Shown: positions 50,882 through 60,399 of the stretch, one piece after another
How the letters are laid out: each line of letters starts with the position of its first letter
How positions within the stretch are numbered: the stretch's first letter is position 1
Source: Wylensekiella montiformis
Lineage (GTDB): Bacteria; Bacillota; Negativicutes; Selenomonadales; Selenomonadaceae
Assembly: GCF_009697385.1 (NCBI RefSeq)
Contig: NZ_VUNL01000005.1
Span: 1 to 64,000, forward strand
Reading direction: 5' to 3'
DNA length: 64,000 bases
Notes under the pieces: model-generated
Told to the model about the DNA's origin: nothing
What the model saw: only the letters and a program-made list of their open reading frames with translations
Database searches by the model: none
Translations under genes and position numbers: made by a program

Positions 50882-51010
50882 GATGGATTTGGCGGGAAAA
50901 AGCATACAGGAACAGCGGCTGGCTGTCCGGTTCAGAGGAGGAGCTCCTTCACAGGCGGGAGACCTTCCTTTGAACCTTTTTTTATGGCTGGTTCTTCTTT
51001 TGGAACGTCC

Positions 51011-51040
51011 TTGTCAGGCGGATGGCCGCGAGAGTATAAT
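51011..51040 (+). promoter_or_regulatory. Promoter upstream of the EAL-domain gene
   Basis: TTGTCA (51011-51016), an 18-bp spacer and TATAAT (51035-51040), about 97 nt before the start codon. The rest of 50882-51137 shows no gene. Confidence 0.65.
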
Positions 51041-51136
51041 TAGTTATAGGAATTGTTTGTGAATTTGCCGTGCAGGGGCGGTGCAGCAGAGAGCCGGCTC
51101 TGACGGGAACGGGAGCGAGGGGAAGGAGGATGCGCG

Positions 51137-54034
51137 TTGGAATCGGAGTATTGTAACGCTGATCTGAGCCGGTTTCACGGCATGATCGAGAATCTGCCCT
51201 GTGGTTTTTTCATTGCACAGGCGCAGGAGCCATATCGGCTGCTTTATGCCAATGATGAAATGCTGCGGTTGTTTGACTGCCGCGATTTTGGGGAGTTTTG
51301 CCGCCATATTGAGCAGGATGTGCGCAATATTATTTCCGTGAACGACCGGACGCGTGTCGAGCGGGAGATCGATCATGAGATTCAGGCAAAGAACGATCGG
51401 TTCGAGCATGTCCGGAGTCATCTTTTTACGCGGGAAAGCCGCATTCGCTACGCGGATATTTCGGGGCATCTGGTCGGGACGGAGGAGTTCGGCCCCGTCT
51501 TTTACTGTACCCTGCAGGAAATCGATATCCCGCAGCCGGGGCAGATGGTAGATCGCGATATCCGCGACTATGTGGTCGGCCATCTGGATGAGGCCGTGGC
51601 AAATCGGTGGATTCAGGTTTATTATCAGCCCGTTATCCGCACGCTGACGGGAGAGCTTTGCGGCATGGAGGCGCTGGCCCGCTGGGTCGATCCGCATGTC
51701 GGCTTCCTCTCGCCGGCGGCTTTTATTCCTGTTTTGGAGCAGGTGCGCCTGATTTATCGTCTGGATTCGTTTGTCCTTGAGGAGGCCTGCCGCATGATGC
51801 GGCAGCGGTTTGATGAGGGCTTGTCCGTCACGCCGGTTTCAGTCAATTTGTCGCGCTGCGATTTTGATCTGATGGATGTCTGTCAGGTCATTGAGCAGAT
51901 ACGGCAGAGATACAGCCTGCCTCGTGATTTTTTGCATGTGGAGATTACGGAAAGCACACTTGGACAGGATTCGGCTGCGGTGCATCAGACGATTGACCGC
52001 CTGCGGGAAAAGGGGTATGAAGTATGGCTGGATGATTTCGGCAGCGGGTATTCCTCGCTGAATATCCTGAAGGATTACAACATCGATCTCATCAAGCTGG
52101 ATATGGGTTTTTTGCGCAGCTTTACCGTGGAGTCGCGCAGCATTGTCACGGCAGTGATTGCCATGGCCAAGGAGCTTGGGATCAAGACCTTGGCGGAAGG
52201 TGTGGAGACCAAAGAACATGCCGATTTTCTTGCTTCGATCGGCTGCGGACGCCAGCAGGGGTATTTTTATGGCAAGCCGCAGCCGATCGGCGGAACCCTG
52301 ACGCATATCGAGTCGGAGGGACGCGGCGTTGAGCCGCGCAAGTGGTGCCATTATTATGATGTCGCGAGCATGTTCATCCGTCAGACCGACAGAGCCTATG
52401 CTTTGTTTGACCGCAGTGAGGATGGTCATGTTCATTGCCTGTATGCCAATAAAACCTATGGGGAGCAGATTCATGAGCTGGGTTATCAGCTTCAGGATAT
52501 TGAGAAAAATCTGAAGCGCCAGGAAAAAGAAGGGATTGTGCGTACCTTTTGGGCGTATGTCGATCGTTCACGCAAGAGCGGTCAGATGGAGACGTACTTT
52601 TACGTCGATGGCGGCGACTATGTTAATATAGCGCTGCAGGTAGTCTGTGAAATGAATCAGCACCTGTTGATTTATGTGGAAATACAGAATCTCTCGCAAA
52701 GCGATGCGGGACGCCGTCAGAGCAAACTCGATGAGAATCTGCGCTATCTTTATGCGATGTTTGAGGATGTTTATCTGATACATATCCGGCAGGACAGGAT
52801 GGAGCGTCTTTACGCGCACACCAGCTTCAGTCTGCCGTCGCTTAAGGAAAAGACGCAGGGCTTTCGTCAGACCGTGCGGTATATCGCGCAGAACTACGTT
52901 TACGAAGACGATCGGGAGCGGTATCTTGCGTTCTTCGATGTTGATACGATTGTCGGGCGCATCCGGCAGAGCGCCTCGGCCCGCATCTCATGCCGCTTCC
53001 GCATACGCGACCGGCATGGCAATTACAACTGGCGGGAGTGCGCCGTGGTGCTGCTCTCCAATGGGCAGGATCCCGCTGTGATGATGGCAGCCAGAATGGT
53101 GGAGCAGCGGGCGGCTTTGCCGGAAACGCAGCATACGGCCGGAAGCGGGCTGCCGGAACTCCTCTGGCGGAATTTCTGCCGGAATACTCCGTTCTGCTAT
53201 TTCTGGAAGGATCGCCAGCGCCGTTTTCTGGGGGCGACGAAGGCCTTTTTGAAGCACTATGGCTTCGAGTCGGAACAGGTTATCATCGGCAAGACGGATG
53301 AGGATTTGAACTGGCATGTGGATAACGACTTGTATCGTCTGGATGAGATTGATGTCCTGCGCACGGGACGGGTGGTCGAAAATGTGCCGGGGGAATGCGT
53401 CGTCAAGGGGGGTCTGCATCATATCACCTGTTATAAGTGGCCCCTGTATCAGGGTGGGCAGATCATCGGCCTGCTCGGCGTATTCTTTGATGCCGATGAT
53501 ATGTACCGGGGGTTCGGCCAAGACCGCCCGTCGCCCTATGAGGATCCTGTGACGAGACTGCGGAACCGGCAGGGATTCCTCGGTGCGCTGCTCAGCTATC
53601 ATGAAGCGTATACTGTGCAGCATCAGCCGTTCAGCCTGATTCTCCTTGAGAGCCGCTCGGACGACTTGCTGAAGGAGTCTTACGAACCCATGCTCCTGCG
53701 GGCGCTGGTTTGTGAAGAAGCCCGCTGTCTGCGGGAGATTGCCGGCAAAGATTCCGTCATAGCGCGGATCAAGGAGTTTGATTTTGCGATTCTGCGCCGC
53801 GAAAACCAGCCGCAGGAGTCGGAGCGCATGGCCCGCCGCATTCAGGAGAAGCTGCAGGGCATCCATCAGGTCGGCGGCACACCGGTCACCATCACCTTCC
53901 GTTACAGCGTCGTTCATGCGGACGATCCGGATATACGCAAGGCGGTGCGGCGCAATGCCACGCATCTCTATCGTCTGGCCATGCGGCGCCTTCACAGCGG
54001 CGGCCCGGGGACAAAAGAAACAAACGGAAAATGA
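51137..54034 (+). CDS. EAL-domain cyclic-di-GMP phosphodiesterase with PAS-like domains and a degenerate GGDEF end
   Basis: This 965-residue signalling protein has, in order, an N-terminal PAS-like sensor (~10-130), an EAL domain (~145-400; EAL at 178-180, NLS, EITES, DDFGSGYSSL, IKLDMGFL, AEGVETKE, GCGRQQGYFYGKP), two or three PAS-like regions (~410-790), and a C-terminal GGDEF-like fold that starts DPVTRLRNRQGFL but lacks GGDEF (~800-960). All main EAL catalytic residues seem present, so it should hydrolyse c-di-GMP. An EAL domain preceding the sensor repeats is an unusual order. TTG 51137 follows GGAAGGAGG. No membrane helices are seen. Confidence 0.88.
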   Translation: MESEYCNADLSRFHGMIENLPCGFFIAQAQEPYRLLYANDEMLRLFDCRDFGEFCRHIEQDVRNIISVNDRTRVEREIDHEIQAKNDRFEHVRSHLFTRESRIRYADISGHLVGTEEFGPVFYCTLQEIDIPQPGQMVDRDIRDYVVGHLDEAVANRWIQVYYQPVIRTLTGELCGMEALARWVDPHVGFLSPAAFIPVLEQVRLIYRLDSFVLEEACRMMRQRFDEGLSVTPVSVNLSRCDFDLMDVCQVIEQIRQRYSLPRDFLHVEITESTLGQDSAAVHQTIDRLREKGYEVWLDDFGSGYSSLNILKDYNIDLIKLDMGFLRSFTVESRSIVTAVIAMAKELGIKTLAEGVETKEHADFLASIGCGRQQGYFYGKPQPIGGTLTHIESEGRGVEPRKWCHYYDVASMFIRQTDRAYALFDRSEDGHVHCLYANKTYGEQIHELGYQLQDIEKNLKRQEKEGIVRTFWAYVDRSRKSGQMETYFYVDGGDYVNIALQVVCEMNQHLLIYVEIQNLSQSDAGRRQSKLDENLRYLYAMFEDVYLIHIRQDRMERLYAHTSFSLPSLKEKTQGFRQTVRYIAQNYVYEDDRERYLAFFDVDTIVGRIRQSASARISCRFRIRDRHGNYNWRECAVVLLSNGQDPAVMMAARMVEQRAALPETQHTAGSGLPELLWRNFCRNTPFCYFWKDRQRRFLGATKAFLKHYGFESEQVIIGKTDEDLNWHVDNDLYRLDEIDVLRTGRVVENVPGECVVKGGLHHITCYKWPLYQGGQIIGLLGVFFDADDMYRGFGQDRPSPYEDPVTRLRNRQGFLGALLSYHEAYTVQHQPFSLILLESRSDDLLKESYEPMLLRALVCEEARCLREIAGKDSVIARIKEFDFAILRRENQPQESERMARRIQEKLQGIHQVGGTPVTITFRYSVVHADDPDIRKAVRRNATHLYRLAMRRLHSGGPGTKETNGK

Positions 54035-54094
54035 TCCAGACGGATGCAACTGAGCCGGGATGCCATATTGTTACAGGAGAAAAGAGGCGGATTT

Positions 54095-54811
54095 GTGGAA
54101 AAGCATACTGCGCATACGGCGTATACTCTGCTGGCCGGCGTGCCGGTGGAGCTGACGCGCAAAAACATCCGGCGGATCCATCTGCGCGTCCGCGGCGAAG
54201 ACGGTCAGGTGACGCTTTCTGCGCCGCCGGGCGTACCGCGCTCTGTGCTGGAGCGTTTTGTCGGCGACAACGCGGATTGGATCGGGCAAAAGCGGCGCGA
54301 GCTGCAGGCTCTGCCGAAGCGGCAGCCGCACCGCTATCGGACGGGGGAGACGATCTGGCTCTGGGGGGAGCGGCGGATTCTGGTGGAAAGCGCGGAGCGC
54401 ATGGAAGGATTTCGCCTGCAGGACGGCCGGGCGTTCCTCTGGCTGCCGCCGGGCGCGGCGGAGGCGCGGCGCGTCCATCTCGCGCATGAGGCGTATCGCC
54501 GGGAACTTGCCCGCGCAATCGGGGAGGTCCTGCCGGGACTGAGCGCGCAGACCGGACTCGCTGCGGAAGAGTGGCGGATCAAAAACATGAAAACGCGCTG
54601 GGGAACCTGCAACATCCGGGCGCGGCGCATCTGGCTCAACCTGCAGCTTGCCGCGAAACCGCGCCGCTGTCTGGAGTACGTGCTGCTCCACGAGCTGCTG
54701 CATCTCGTCGAACGGTATCATAACCGCCGCTTTTATGCGCTGCTGGATCGCTATATGCCGTCATGGCGGGAGACGCGCGCCCTGCTGAACCGGAGTCAGG
54801 GGAATCTTTGA
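54095..54811 (+). CDS. YgjP/SprT-like M48-type metallopeptidase domain protein
   Basis: This 238-residue protein of the DUF45/YgjP family contains MKTRWGTCN (~175) and the zinc motif HELLH followed by NRRFYALLDRYMP (~205-225). I prefer GTG 54095, which has AAAAGAGG upstream; an in-frame ATG at 54044 has no ribosome binding site. Family members are soluble and poorly characterised; E. coli YgjP is a predicted metal-dependent hydrolase. Confidence 0.85.
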   Translation: MEKHTAHTAYTLLAGVPVELTRKNIRRIHLRVRGEDGQVTLSAPPGVPRSVLERFVGDNADWIGQKRRELQALPKRQPHRYRTGETIWLWGERRILVESAERMEGFRLQDGRAFLWLPPGAAEARRVHLAHEAYRRELARAIGEVLPGLSAQTGLAAEEWRIKNMKTRWGTCNIRARRIWLNLQLAAKPRRCLEYVLLHELLHLVERYHNRRFYALLDRYMPSWRETRALLNRSQGNL

Positions 54812-54836
54812 ACCGATAGATAAAGGAACGCGCGAA

Positions 54837-54880
54837 AAAGGGATCTGTGCAAGAGCTGTTCTTGCCAGATCCCTTTCCTT
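54837..54880 (+). terminator. Rho-independent terminator
   Basis: Stem AAAGGGATCTG / CAGATCCCTTT with an inner GCAAGA/TCTTGC extension and T-rich end, after the YgjP-like gene. Confidence 0.85.
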
Positions 54881-54921
54881 GTTTTTATCTGATGCTTATG
54901 GGGCCGGATTTATCCCGTGTC

Positions 54922-56229
54922 TCAGGATGCGGAGACGGCAGGCTCTTTGTCGAGCTGGTCTTTGAGGTCGTGATCGGTCATGGCGCAGACCGAAGCATCC
55001 GACCAGACGTTTTCTGCCGTTTCGATCATATCGATGATGGTATAGATCGGCAGAATGACGCCCATGAGACCGATCGGCGCGCCGATTGAGCTCATAAGGG
55101 AGAGCGTCAGGAAATAGCAGCCCATCGGTACGCCGGCATTGCCGATCGCGGCGAGGACGGCGATGAAGAGCCAGGCGATCATCGTTCCGAGGGTCAGTTC
55201 AAAGCCCGCATTCTGCATGACGAACAGCGAAGTGACCAGAATAAACGCCGCGCAGCCGTTCATGTTGATCGTGGTGCAGATCGGCAGGACGAAGCGGGAG
55301 ACCTTCGGATTGACTTTCAGGTTGACTTCCGCCGAAGCCAGCGTGACCGGAAGCGTGCCGGCGGAGCTTTTGGTGAACAGCGCAACGGCGATGGCCGGCG
55401 ACATTTTCTTAAAGACGGCCAGCGGGTTCAGACCACGGGCCAGCAGGAAAAGCGGCAGGACGATGAAGAACTGGATGGTGTTGCCGCCGAGAACGACCGC
55501 GACATATTTGCCCAGCGCGCCGACGATGACGCCGGCCTGCACCTGAGCGGCCAGCTGTCCGGAAAAAGCGAGGATGCCGACCGGCAGCGCCCAGAGGATG
55601 GCCTTGATCAGGGTGAACAGAAGCTCCTGAATCCCGTAGAGTCCCTTGAGCAGTACGGCGCGGTTTTCCGTCTTGGGCATAAAGGCCAGCGCCAGACCGA
55701 CGGAAGCGGCGATAATCATGACGGACAGGACATTCCCGGCCAGAAACGGCTGCAGGATGTTATTCGGGATCACCGTCAGGAAGTGGTCGTAATAGGAAAG
55801 ACTGCCCACCTTGTCCGTCGGGACAGCGGCGGCGCCGGCACCGACGACTTCCGCCGGCAGATTGCCCGGCGCGATCCAGAGATACAGGACGAGCCCGACG
55901 GCGGCCGCGGAGATGGTCGTGAGCAGCGTATAGGTCACGGCATGCGCAAAGATGCGTTTTGTCTCGCGTTTGCCGCCCAGAGAGGCAAGCGTCGTGATGA
56001 CCGCCAGCGCGATGGTCGGCACAGCGATGAACTGGAAGAGCCGCGTAAAGACGGTCGCGATGAAATTAAAGAGATCATTGAGAGGTTTGATGCCGAGCCA
56101 GCCGAGGATGGCGCCGAGGACCAGTGCGCCGAGCCAGAGCACGAGCTGTTTCCGGCTGGCGCCCGGGTTGTGTTTGCGCAGGGCGGCGTCCTTTGCCCGG
56201 CGGACGCTGTCGTTGTTTTGTTCTGCCAT
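54922..56229 (-). CDS. Dicarboxylate/amino acid:cation symporter (DAACS/SDF family)
   Basis: This 435-residue permease has eight-plus helices and two re-entrant hairpins: FTKSSAGTLPVT (the Ser-rich HP1) and NMNGCAAFILVTSLF (TM7, with the NMDGT-like cation motif altered to NMNGC), then AIGNAGVPMG (HP2). Such proteins import glutamate, aspartate, serine or C4-dicarboxylates with Na+ or H+. ATG 56229 follows AAGAAGG. A consensus promoter lies upstream. The Cys in place of Thr in the cation motif suggests serine/threonine (SstT-like) or altered specificity. Confidence 0.9.
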   Translation of the reverse strand: MAEQNNDSVRRAKDAALRKHNPGASRKQLVLWLGALVLGAILGWLGIKPLNDLFNFIATVFTRLFQFIAVPTIALAVITTLASLGGKRETKRIFAHAVTYTLLTTISAAAVGLVLYLWIAPGNLPAEVVGAGAAAVPTDKVGSLSYYDHFLTVIPNNILQPFLAGNVLSVMIIAASVGLALAFMPKTENRAVLLKGLYGIQELLFTLIKAILWALPVGILAFSGQLAAQVQAGVIVGALGKYVAVVLGGNTIQFFIVLPLFLLARGLNPLAVFKKMSPAIAVALFTKSSAGTLPVTLASAEVNLKVNPKVSRFVLPICTTINMNGCAAFILVTSLFVMQNAGFELTLGTMIAWLFIAVLAAIGNAGVPMGCYFLTLSLMSSIGAPIGLMGVILPIYTIIDMIETAENVWSDASVCAMTDHDLKDQLDKEPAVSAS

Positions 56230-56296
56230 AGGAAAACCTTCTTTCTAAAAATGAATCATTCCATAAAATAAAGCATACATGTTTAATATGCTATAC

Positions 56297-56325
56297 ATTA
56301 TAACGGTATGGAAAACCGATGTCAA
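56297..56325 (-). promoter_or_regulatory. Consensus sigma-70 promoter of the symporter gene
   Basis: On the minus strand, TTGACA (56325-56320), a 17-bp spacer and TATAAT (56302-56297). Confidence 0.85.
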
Positions 56326-56377
56326 GAGAATTTTTGGGATGGACGGCTGGCGGCTCCCATATCGGAGGCAAAGACAG

Positions 56378-56422
56378 CAAAAGGGCGGATGCTCCCGTCC
56401 GCGGGGGCATCCGCCCTTTTGC
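56378..56422. terminator. Terminator downstream of citX
   Basis: Perfect 16-bp arms (GCAAAAGGGCGGATGC and complement), usable on both strands. It ends the citC-citX transcript. Confidence 0.88.
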
Positions 56423-56428
56423 TGCGCG

Positions 56429-56938
56429 TTAATCATAGTATCGGCGGAGCATGGATTCGATCTGCGCCGTCAGCGCTTCGACGGTGTGGCGGCGGCTGCG
56501 GGCGCAGTCCTGCGCCTGACGGCCGCAGAGCAGGCAGCGGCGCGGCTGCGGGCGGGAAAGCTTCTGCCCGTCCGCGGTGAGGACGTCCAGATCGAAGAGC
56601 CGTCCGAGCGGATGGGTTTCTTCCACCCGGAGCATGATCTGCTTGACTTTGGCGGCTTCCCCGTCGAGAGCGAGCAGGGCTTCGTCGCCGGTCGTTTCGT
56701 GGCGCTCCCGGAGCTCGCGGACCGCGATGCCCTGCTCGGAGAGAATCTTTTGGATCCGCTGCAGCGTGTCGCGGAAAAGGCGCCGGAGCAGCGGCGTCGT
56801 TTTGACGGGGCCGGGGATATTCAGGCAAAAGGAAAGCAGGGGAAGATTCCATGCCTGACGCAGGGCAAGCTGCTGCCGGGCGCGTTCTTCGCGGGCGGCG
56901 AGCATGTCGGTCAGGTTTACCGGATGGCCTTGCAACAT
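56429..56938 (-). CDS. citX: Citrate lyase holo-acyl-carrier-protein synthase CitX
   Basis: This 169-residue enzyme transfers the phosphoribosyl-dephospho-CoA prosthetic group to CitD. Family stretches include LLAREERA-type REERARQQLALRQAWNLPLLSFCLNIPGP near the N-terminus, HETTGDEALLALDG (~95) and RPQPRRCLLCGRQAQDCARSRRH (~130-150). ATG 56938 follows AGGAGGG. It is the last gene of the minus-strand citrate group. Confidence 0.93.
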   Translation of the reverse strand: MLQGHPVNLTDMLAAREERARQQLALRQAWNLPLLSFCLNIPGPVKTTPLLRRLFRDTLQRIQKILSEQGIAVRELRERHETTGDEALLALDGEAAKVKQIMLRVEETHPLGRLFDLDVLTADGQKLSRPQPRRCLLCGRQAQDCARSRRHTVEALTAQIESMLRRYYD

Positions 56939-56957
56939 AGCAAATCCCTCCTTGTTC

Positions 56958-58034
56958 TCAGTGATGGCGGACGTCCTGCTGTGCGGCGATCCGCTGCAGG
57001 ACCGGCGCCGCCTCAGGGCTGCGGAGCCAGCGCAATGTGGACTCGGGCACCAGCCCTGAAAGTTCGTCGGAAGGGCCGCGATCTTTTAGAATCTGGCGGA
57101 CGGCCGAAGCGCTGACCGGCGTTTGGCCGCGGCACAGACGCGGCAGGATGGTACACTGTACGCCGGCCTTGGGCAGCTCCTTCCGCATGACCTGATTGTA
57201 CAGGTTCGTGACGGCGCTGAACGGCTCCTCTCCGGCGTAGCGCCGGCTGATTCCGAGAGCGGCGGCGATATGCCGGAAGATCGTGATGTCCAGCAGGGCG
57301 TGGCCGCGGCTGACCGCTTCGTCATCTTTTTGGAAATAGCTGGGGAAGGTGGCCTGACTGATGATATACGGGCCGCTGTCATGCAAAATGACATGCGGCA
57401 GATGAGAGATTCCTTCCTGAACAAGCCGGCGGCGCACCGCAAAGGGGAACAGGCTGACATCTTCGCTGACGAGAAAGAGATGCAGAACGGATTCCCTGGC
57501 GGCGGCCTGTTCGATGAGATACTTATGGCCGCAGGTGAATGGATTGGCATTCATGACGATGGCGGCAGACGGACGGGACGGGACCGGCGGGCCGGCCCAC
57601 TGCCGCATGGCCTGGTCGGTTTCATCCTGCAGGCGGCGGAGACAGCGGGAAAATCCGTCCGGCTGATTTTCCATGAACACGAGCGTATCGCCGGCCCGGG
57701 CGATCTCATAGAAGCCGAGATCGCAGAAATAGCGGGCGGCATCCGGCTTGGTATAGAGAAAGAGTCCGGTGTTCCCGCGCTCCTGCTGCAGATCGATCAG
57801 ATGCGTGAGCAGGGGAGGGAGAAGCCCTTCGCCCTGATGCTCCGGATCGATGGCAAAGCAGCGCAGGGTATTGCCATAGCAGCCGCCGACGGCGATAAGC
57901 GCCTCGCTGTCCTCGTAGATTCCGCAGAGATAATCGAGGTGCGGATCCCGTCGGATGCCAGCTTTTTTCATCAGCTGATCGGCGGCCGAAAGAGCTGTCC
58001 GGTCAGACAAAAAGATACGGCGAAGATTCGCCAT
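56958..58034 (-). CDS. citC: [Citrate (pro-3S)-lyase] ligase CitC
   Basis: This 358-residue enzyme acetylates the CitD prosthetic group with ATP and acetate to activate citrate lyase. It has an N-terminal GNAT-like domain (~1-125) and a nucleotidyltransferase domain starting IVMNANPFTCGHKYLIE (~155), whose H-x-x-H-like motif is GHKY. SASAVRQIL near the end matches the ISxSxVR region. I chose ATG 58034 behind AAGGAGG; the frame extends 14 codons further into the lysR end. Confidence 0.94.
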   Translation of the reverse strand: MANLRRIFLSDRTALSAADQLMKKAGIRRDPHLDYLCGIYEDSEALIAVGGCYGNTLRCFAIDPEHQGEGLLPPLLTHLIDLQQERGNTGLFLYTKPDAARYFCDLGFYEIARAGDTLVFMENQPDGFSRCLRRLQDETDQAMRQWAGPPVPSRPSAAIVMNANPFTCGHKYLIEQAAARESVLHLFLVSEDVSLFPFAVRRRLVQEGISHLPHVILHDSGPYIISQATFPSYFQKDDEAVSRGHALLDITIFRHIAAALGISRRYAGEEPFSAVTNLYNQVMRKELPKAGVQCTILPRLCRGQTPVSASAVRQILKDRGPSDELSGLVPESTLRWLRSPEAAPVLQRIAAQQDVRHH

Positions 58035-58047
58035 GGGACATTCCTCC

Positions 58048-58926
58048 TTAAACGTCTGCCGTTTCCCGGCGGGCATGGCTGCGGATCAGGTCGATGAATA
58101 CACGGACCTGCGGCAGTTCGAGGGCCTGCGGGGCAAACATGATGTAGGTGGACCGGATCAGCGGTTCGTTGTTTGAAAAATAGAGCGGCCGGATCGATCC
58201 GTGGAACTCATCCAGACAAATGCGGGGAACGATGCCCCAGCCCAGCCCCCGCTCAACCATTTTGATGCAGGTGGCCGTGCTGTCCACTTCGATGCGGTTC
58301 TGGGAAGAGGAGATGCGGTTCTCGTGCATCCACTGCGTGATTTCACGCTCCATATCGATATCGGCCTGCCGGTGGATCTGCGGAAGACCGGCAAGCGGTT
58401 TATCCGCGTCCCGCTGGCTGGTGATGGCACAGATTGGCTCCCGGTCAAGCAGGATGCGCTGGCCGCGCCATTCGGCATGTTCGCCGCGCAGGATGCCGAC
58501 GTCGATCTGATTGGCCAGCAGCATGGAGTAGACGGTCTGGCTTTGCGTGGTGATGATCCGGGTGCTGACATGCGGATAGCGCTGGTTGTATTCCGCGAGC
58601 TGGTCGGGCAGGCGGTACATGGCATAGTTGATGGAGACGCCGGCGCGAAGCGTTCCGGCGATCGTTCCGCTTGCGGCGGCGAGATCCTGCCGGATGGCAT
58701 TGAGTTCCCGCAGTATGGCCTGTGTGTGCTGCAGGACGATCTCACCGGCCGGCGTGAACTGGATGCCCTGCCGCGAACGCAGCAGAAGCGTGCTGCCCAA
58801 CTCGCGTTCCAGCAGGCGGATTCGTTTGGAGACCGAGGACTGCGTGATGTAAAGTTCATCCGCAGCATGGGTGATATTGTGTGTGCGGTCCAGAACCTGC
58901 AGCAACTGAAAATCCTGTTCGTCCAA
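58048..58926 (-). CDS. LysR family regulator of the citrate locus
   Basis: This ~292-residue LysR protein has an HTH at residues ~5-60 (LDRTHNITHAADELYITQSSVSKRI) and a full effector domain. Its likely start is TTG 58926, 8 nt after AAAGGAAG; GTG 58935 is also in frame but touches that site. It is 13 nt upstream of citC and divergent from citD, so it probably senses citrate or a related acid and controls both arms. Confidence 0.9.
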   Translation of the reverse strand: MDEQDFQLLQVLDRTHNITHAADELYITQSSVSKRIRLLERELGSTLLLRSRQGIQFTPAGEIVLQHTQAILRELNAIRQDLAAASGTIAGTLRAGVSINYAMYRLPDQLAEYNQRYPHVSTRIITTQSQTVYSMLLANQIDVGILRGEHAEWRGQRILLDREPICAITSQRDADKPLAGLPQIHRQADIDMEREITQWMHENRISSSQNRIEVDSTATCIKMVERGLGWGIVPRICLDEFHGSIRPLYFSNNEPLIRSTYIMFAPQALELPQVRVFIDLIRSHARRETADV

Positions 58927-58996
58927 GAAAGTCACTTCCTTTCCATTCCTGTTTGTCTTTATTTTTTATTATATCCATTCTTTTTGGCTGTGGCAA

Positions 58997-59011
58997 ATCG
59001 GAAATCACGAT
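58997..59011. promoter_or_regulatory. LysR-type operator between the citrate arms
   Basis: ATCGGAAATCACGAT fits the ATC-N9-GAT (T-N11-A) LysR box in the lysR-citD divergent region (58936-59174). The remaining DNA there is AT-rich, consistent with promoters, but I could not fix -35/-10 pairs. Confidence 0.65.
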
Positions 59012-59174
59012 AGAATATGCGCAGTTTTTCACAAGATCATTCCCATCAGGAATTGTATGACAGGAAAAATAGAACTTTTACAAATCGTCAGAATTAATAT
59101 TAAATAAAAGAGAAAAGAAATCCGATCCATCGGGCGCCGCGAGGGCGGCAGGAGGAAGAAAAGGAGTGACAGAG

Positions 59175-59477
59175 ATGGAGATACGGAAAACGGCTCTGGC
59201 CGGGACGCTGGAATCCAGCGACGCACAGGTCACGGTTTCTCCGGGGGACAGCGGCATTGAGCTGACGCTTGAAAGCAGCGTCATGAATCAGTACGGCCGT
59301 CAGATCCGGGCGACGGTGCTGGATGTGCTGGCCCGGCTGGGGGTGAGGGACTGCCGGATCAAGGTCGTTGATAAAGGCGCGCTGGACTGTACGCTGAAAG
59401 CACGGGTTGAATGTGCGGTGTTCCGCAGCAACGGAATTTCCGCCGGGAAGGTTCCCTGGGGAGGTGACATACGATGA
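59175..59477 (+). CDS. citD: Citrate lyase acyl carrier protein (gamma subunit)
   Basis: This 100-residue acyl carrier begins MEIRKTALAGTLESSD, with Ser14 (first Ser of ESSD) as the prosthetic-group attachment site by analogy to Klebsiella CitD. ATG 59175 follows AAGGAG; a GTG at 59166 is in frame but sits against that site. Its stop overlaps citE (ATGA). Confidence 0.95.
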   Translation: MEIRKTALAGTLESSDAQVTVSPGDSGIELTLESSVMNQYGRQIRATVLDVLARLGVRDCRIKVVDKGALDCTLKARVECAVFRSNGISAGKVPWGGDIR

Positions 59478-60385
59478 TTCCACGTCCGAAGCCGGAACGG
59501 TTCCGCCTGCGCCGCACGATGCTGTTCATGAACGCGCAGAAGCCGGGCCTCATCAAGGATGCGTATATTTACGGTGTGGACAGCATCATGCTGGATCTGG
59601 AGGATGCCGTGGCGGAAAATCAGAAGGATGCGGCCCGGTTTTCCCTGTACCATGCTCTGACCGCGATTGATTACGGACAGACGGAGGTGATCGTCCGCAT
59701 TAACGGACTCGATACGCCGCACTGGCAGGAAGATATCCGCTGCGCCGTGGCGGGCGGCGTAGACGGCGTCCGCATTCCGACCTGCGAGAGCGCGCAGGAT
59801 GTCCGTCTCGTCGAAGAGCATGTGCTGGCTGCAGAGCGGGAATTTGGTGTCGGGGAAGGACGCACCCTCATTATGGCGGCGCTGGAAAGCCCGAAAGGCG
59901 TACTGAATGCGCCGGAAATCGCCGCTGCGTCCGACCGTCTTTTCGGCATCGCTCTGTCGGCGGGGGATTTCCACCGCAGCATGCACACGCATTATGTCCC
60001 CGGCGGGATCGAGCTCAACACCGCGCGGAGCTTGATCGTCATGGCGGCGCGTGCGGCCGGCGTTCAGTGCTTTGATACGGTATTTACCAATCTCGATGAT
60101 GAAGAGGGGTTTGAAGCGGAAGTCCGCATGATTCACGATATGGGCTTTGACGGCAAGAGCCTGATCAATCCGCGTCAGATCGCCTATGTGCATCAGACGC
60201 TGGCGCCGACGCCGAAGGAAATCGAAACGGCCGAGCTTTATGTCCGCACCTATCGGGAGCAGTCGCAGCGCGGAGTCGGCGTCTATACCGTCAATGGCAA
60301 GATGGTTGATATCGCGTTTATCAAAGACGCGGACCGCGTTCTTGCCCTGGCAAAGGCATGCGGCGTCTATCACGGCGATTTATAA
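59474..60385 (+). CDS. citE: Citrate lyase beta subunit (citryl-ACP lyase)
   Basis: This 303-residue TIM-barrel subunit cleaves citryl-ACP to oxaloacetate and acetyl-ACP. RRTMLFMNAQKPGLI near the start, the metal-binding DSIMLDLEDAV (~35-45), RINGLDTPHW and ALESPKGVLNA (~138) match CitE. ATG 59474 is coupled to citD. Confidence 0.96.
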   Translation: MIPRPKPERFRLRRTMLFMNAQKPGLIKDAYIYGVDSIMLDLEDAVAENQKDAARFSLYHALTAIDYGQTEVIVRINGLDTPHWQEDIRCAVAGGVDGVRIPTCESAQDVRLVEEHVLAAEREFGVGEGRTLIMAALESPKGVLNAPEIAAASDRLFGIALSAGDFHRSMHTHYVPGGIELNTARSLIVMAARAAGVQCFDTVFTNLDDEEGFEAEVRMIHDMGFDGKSLINPRQIAYVHQTLAPTPKEIETAELYVRTYREQSQRGVGVYTVNGKMVDIAFIKDADRVLALAKACGVYHGDL

Positions 60386-60399
60386 GGGGGATGAGACCA

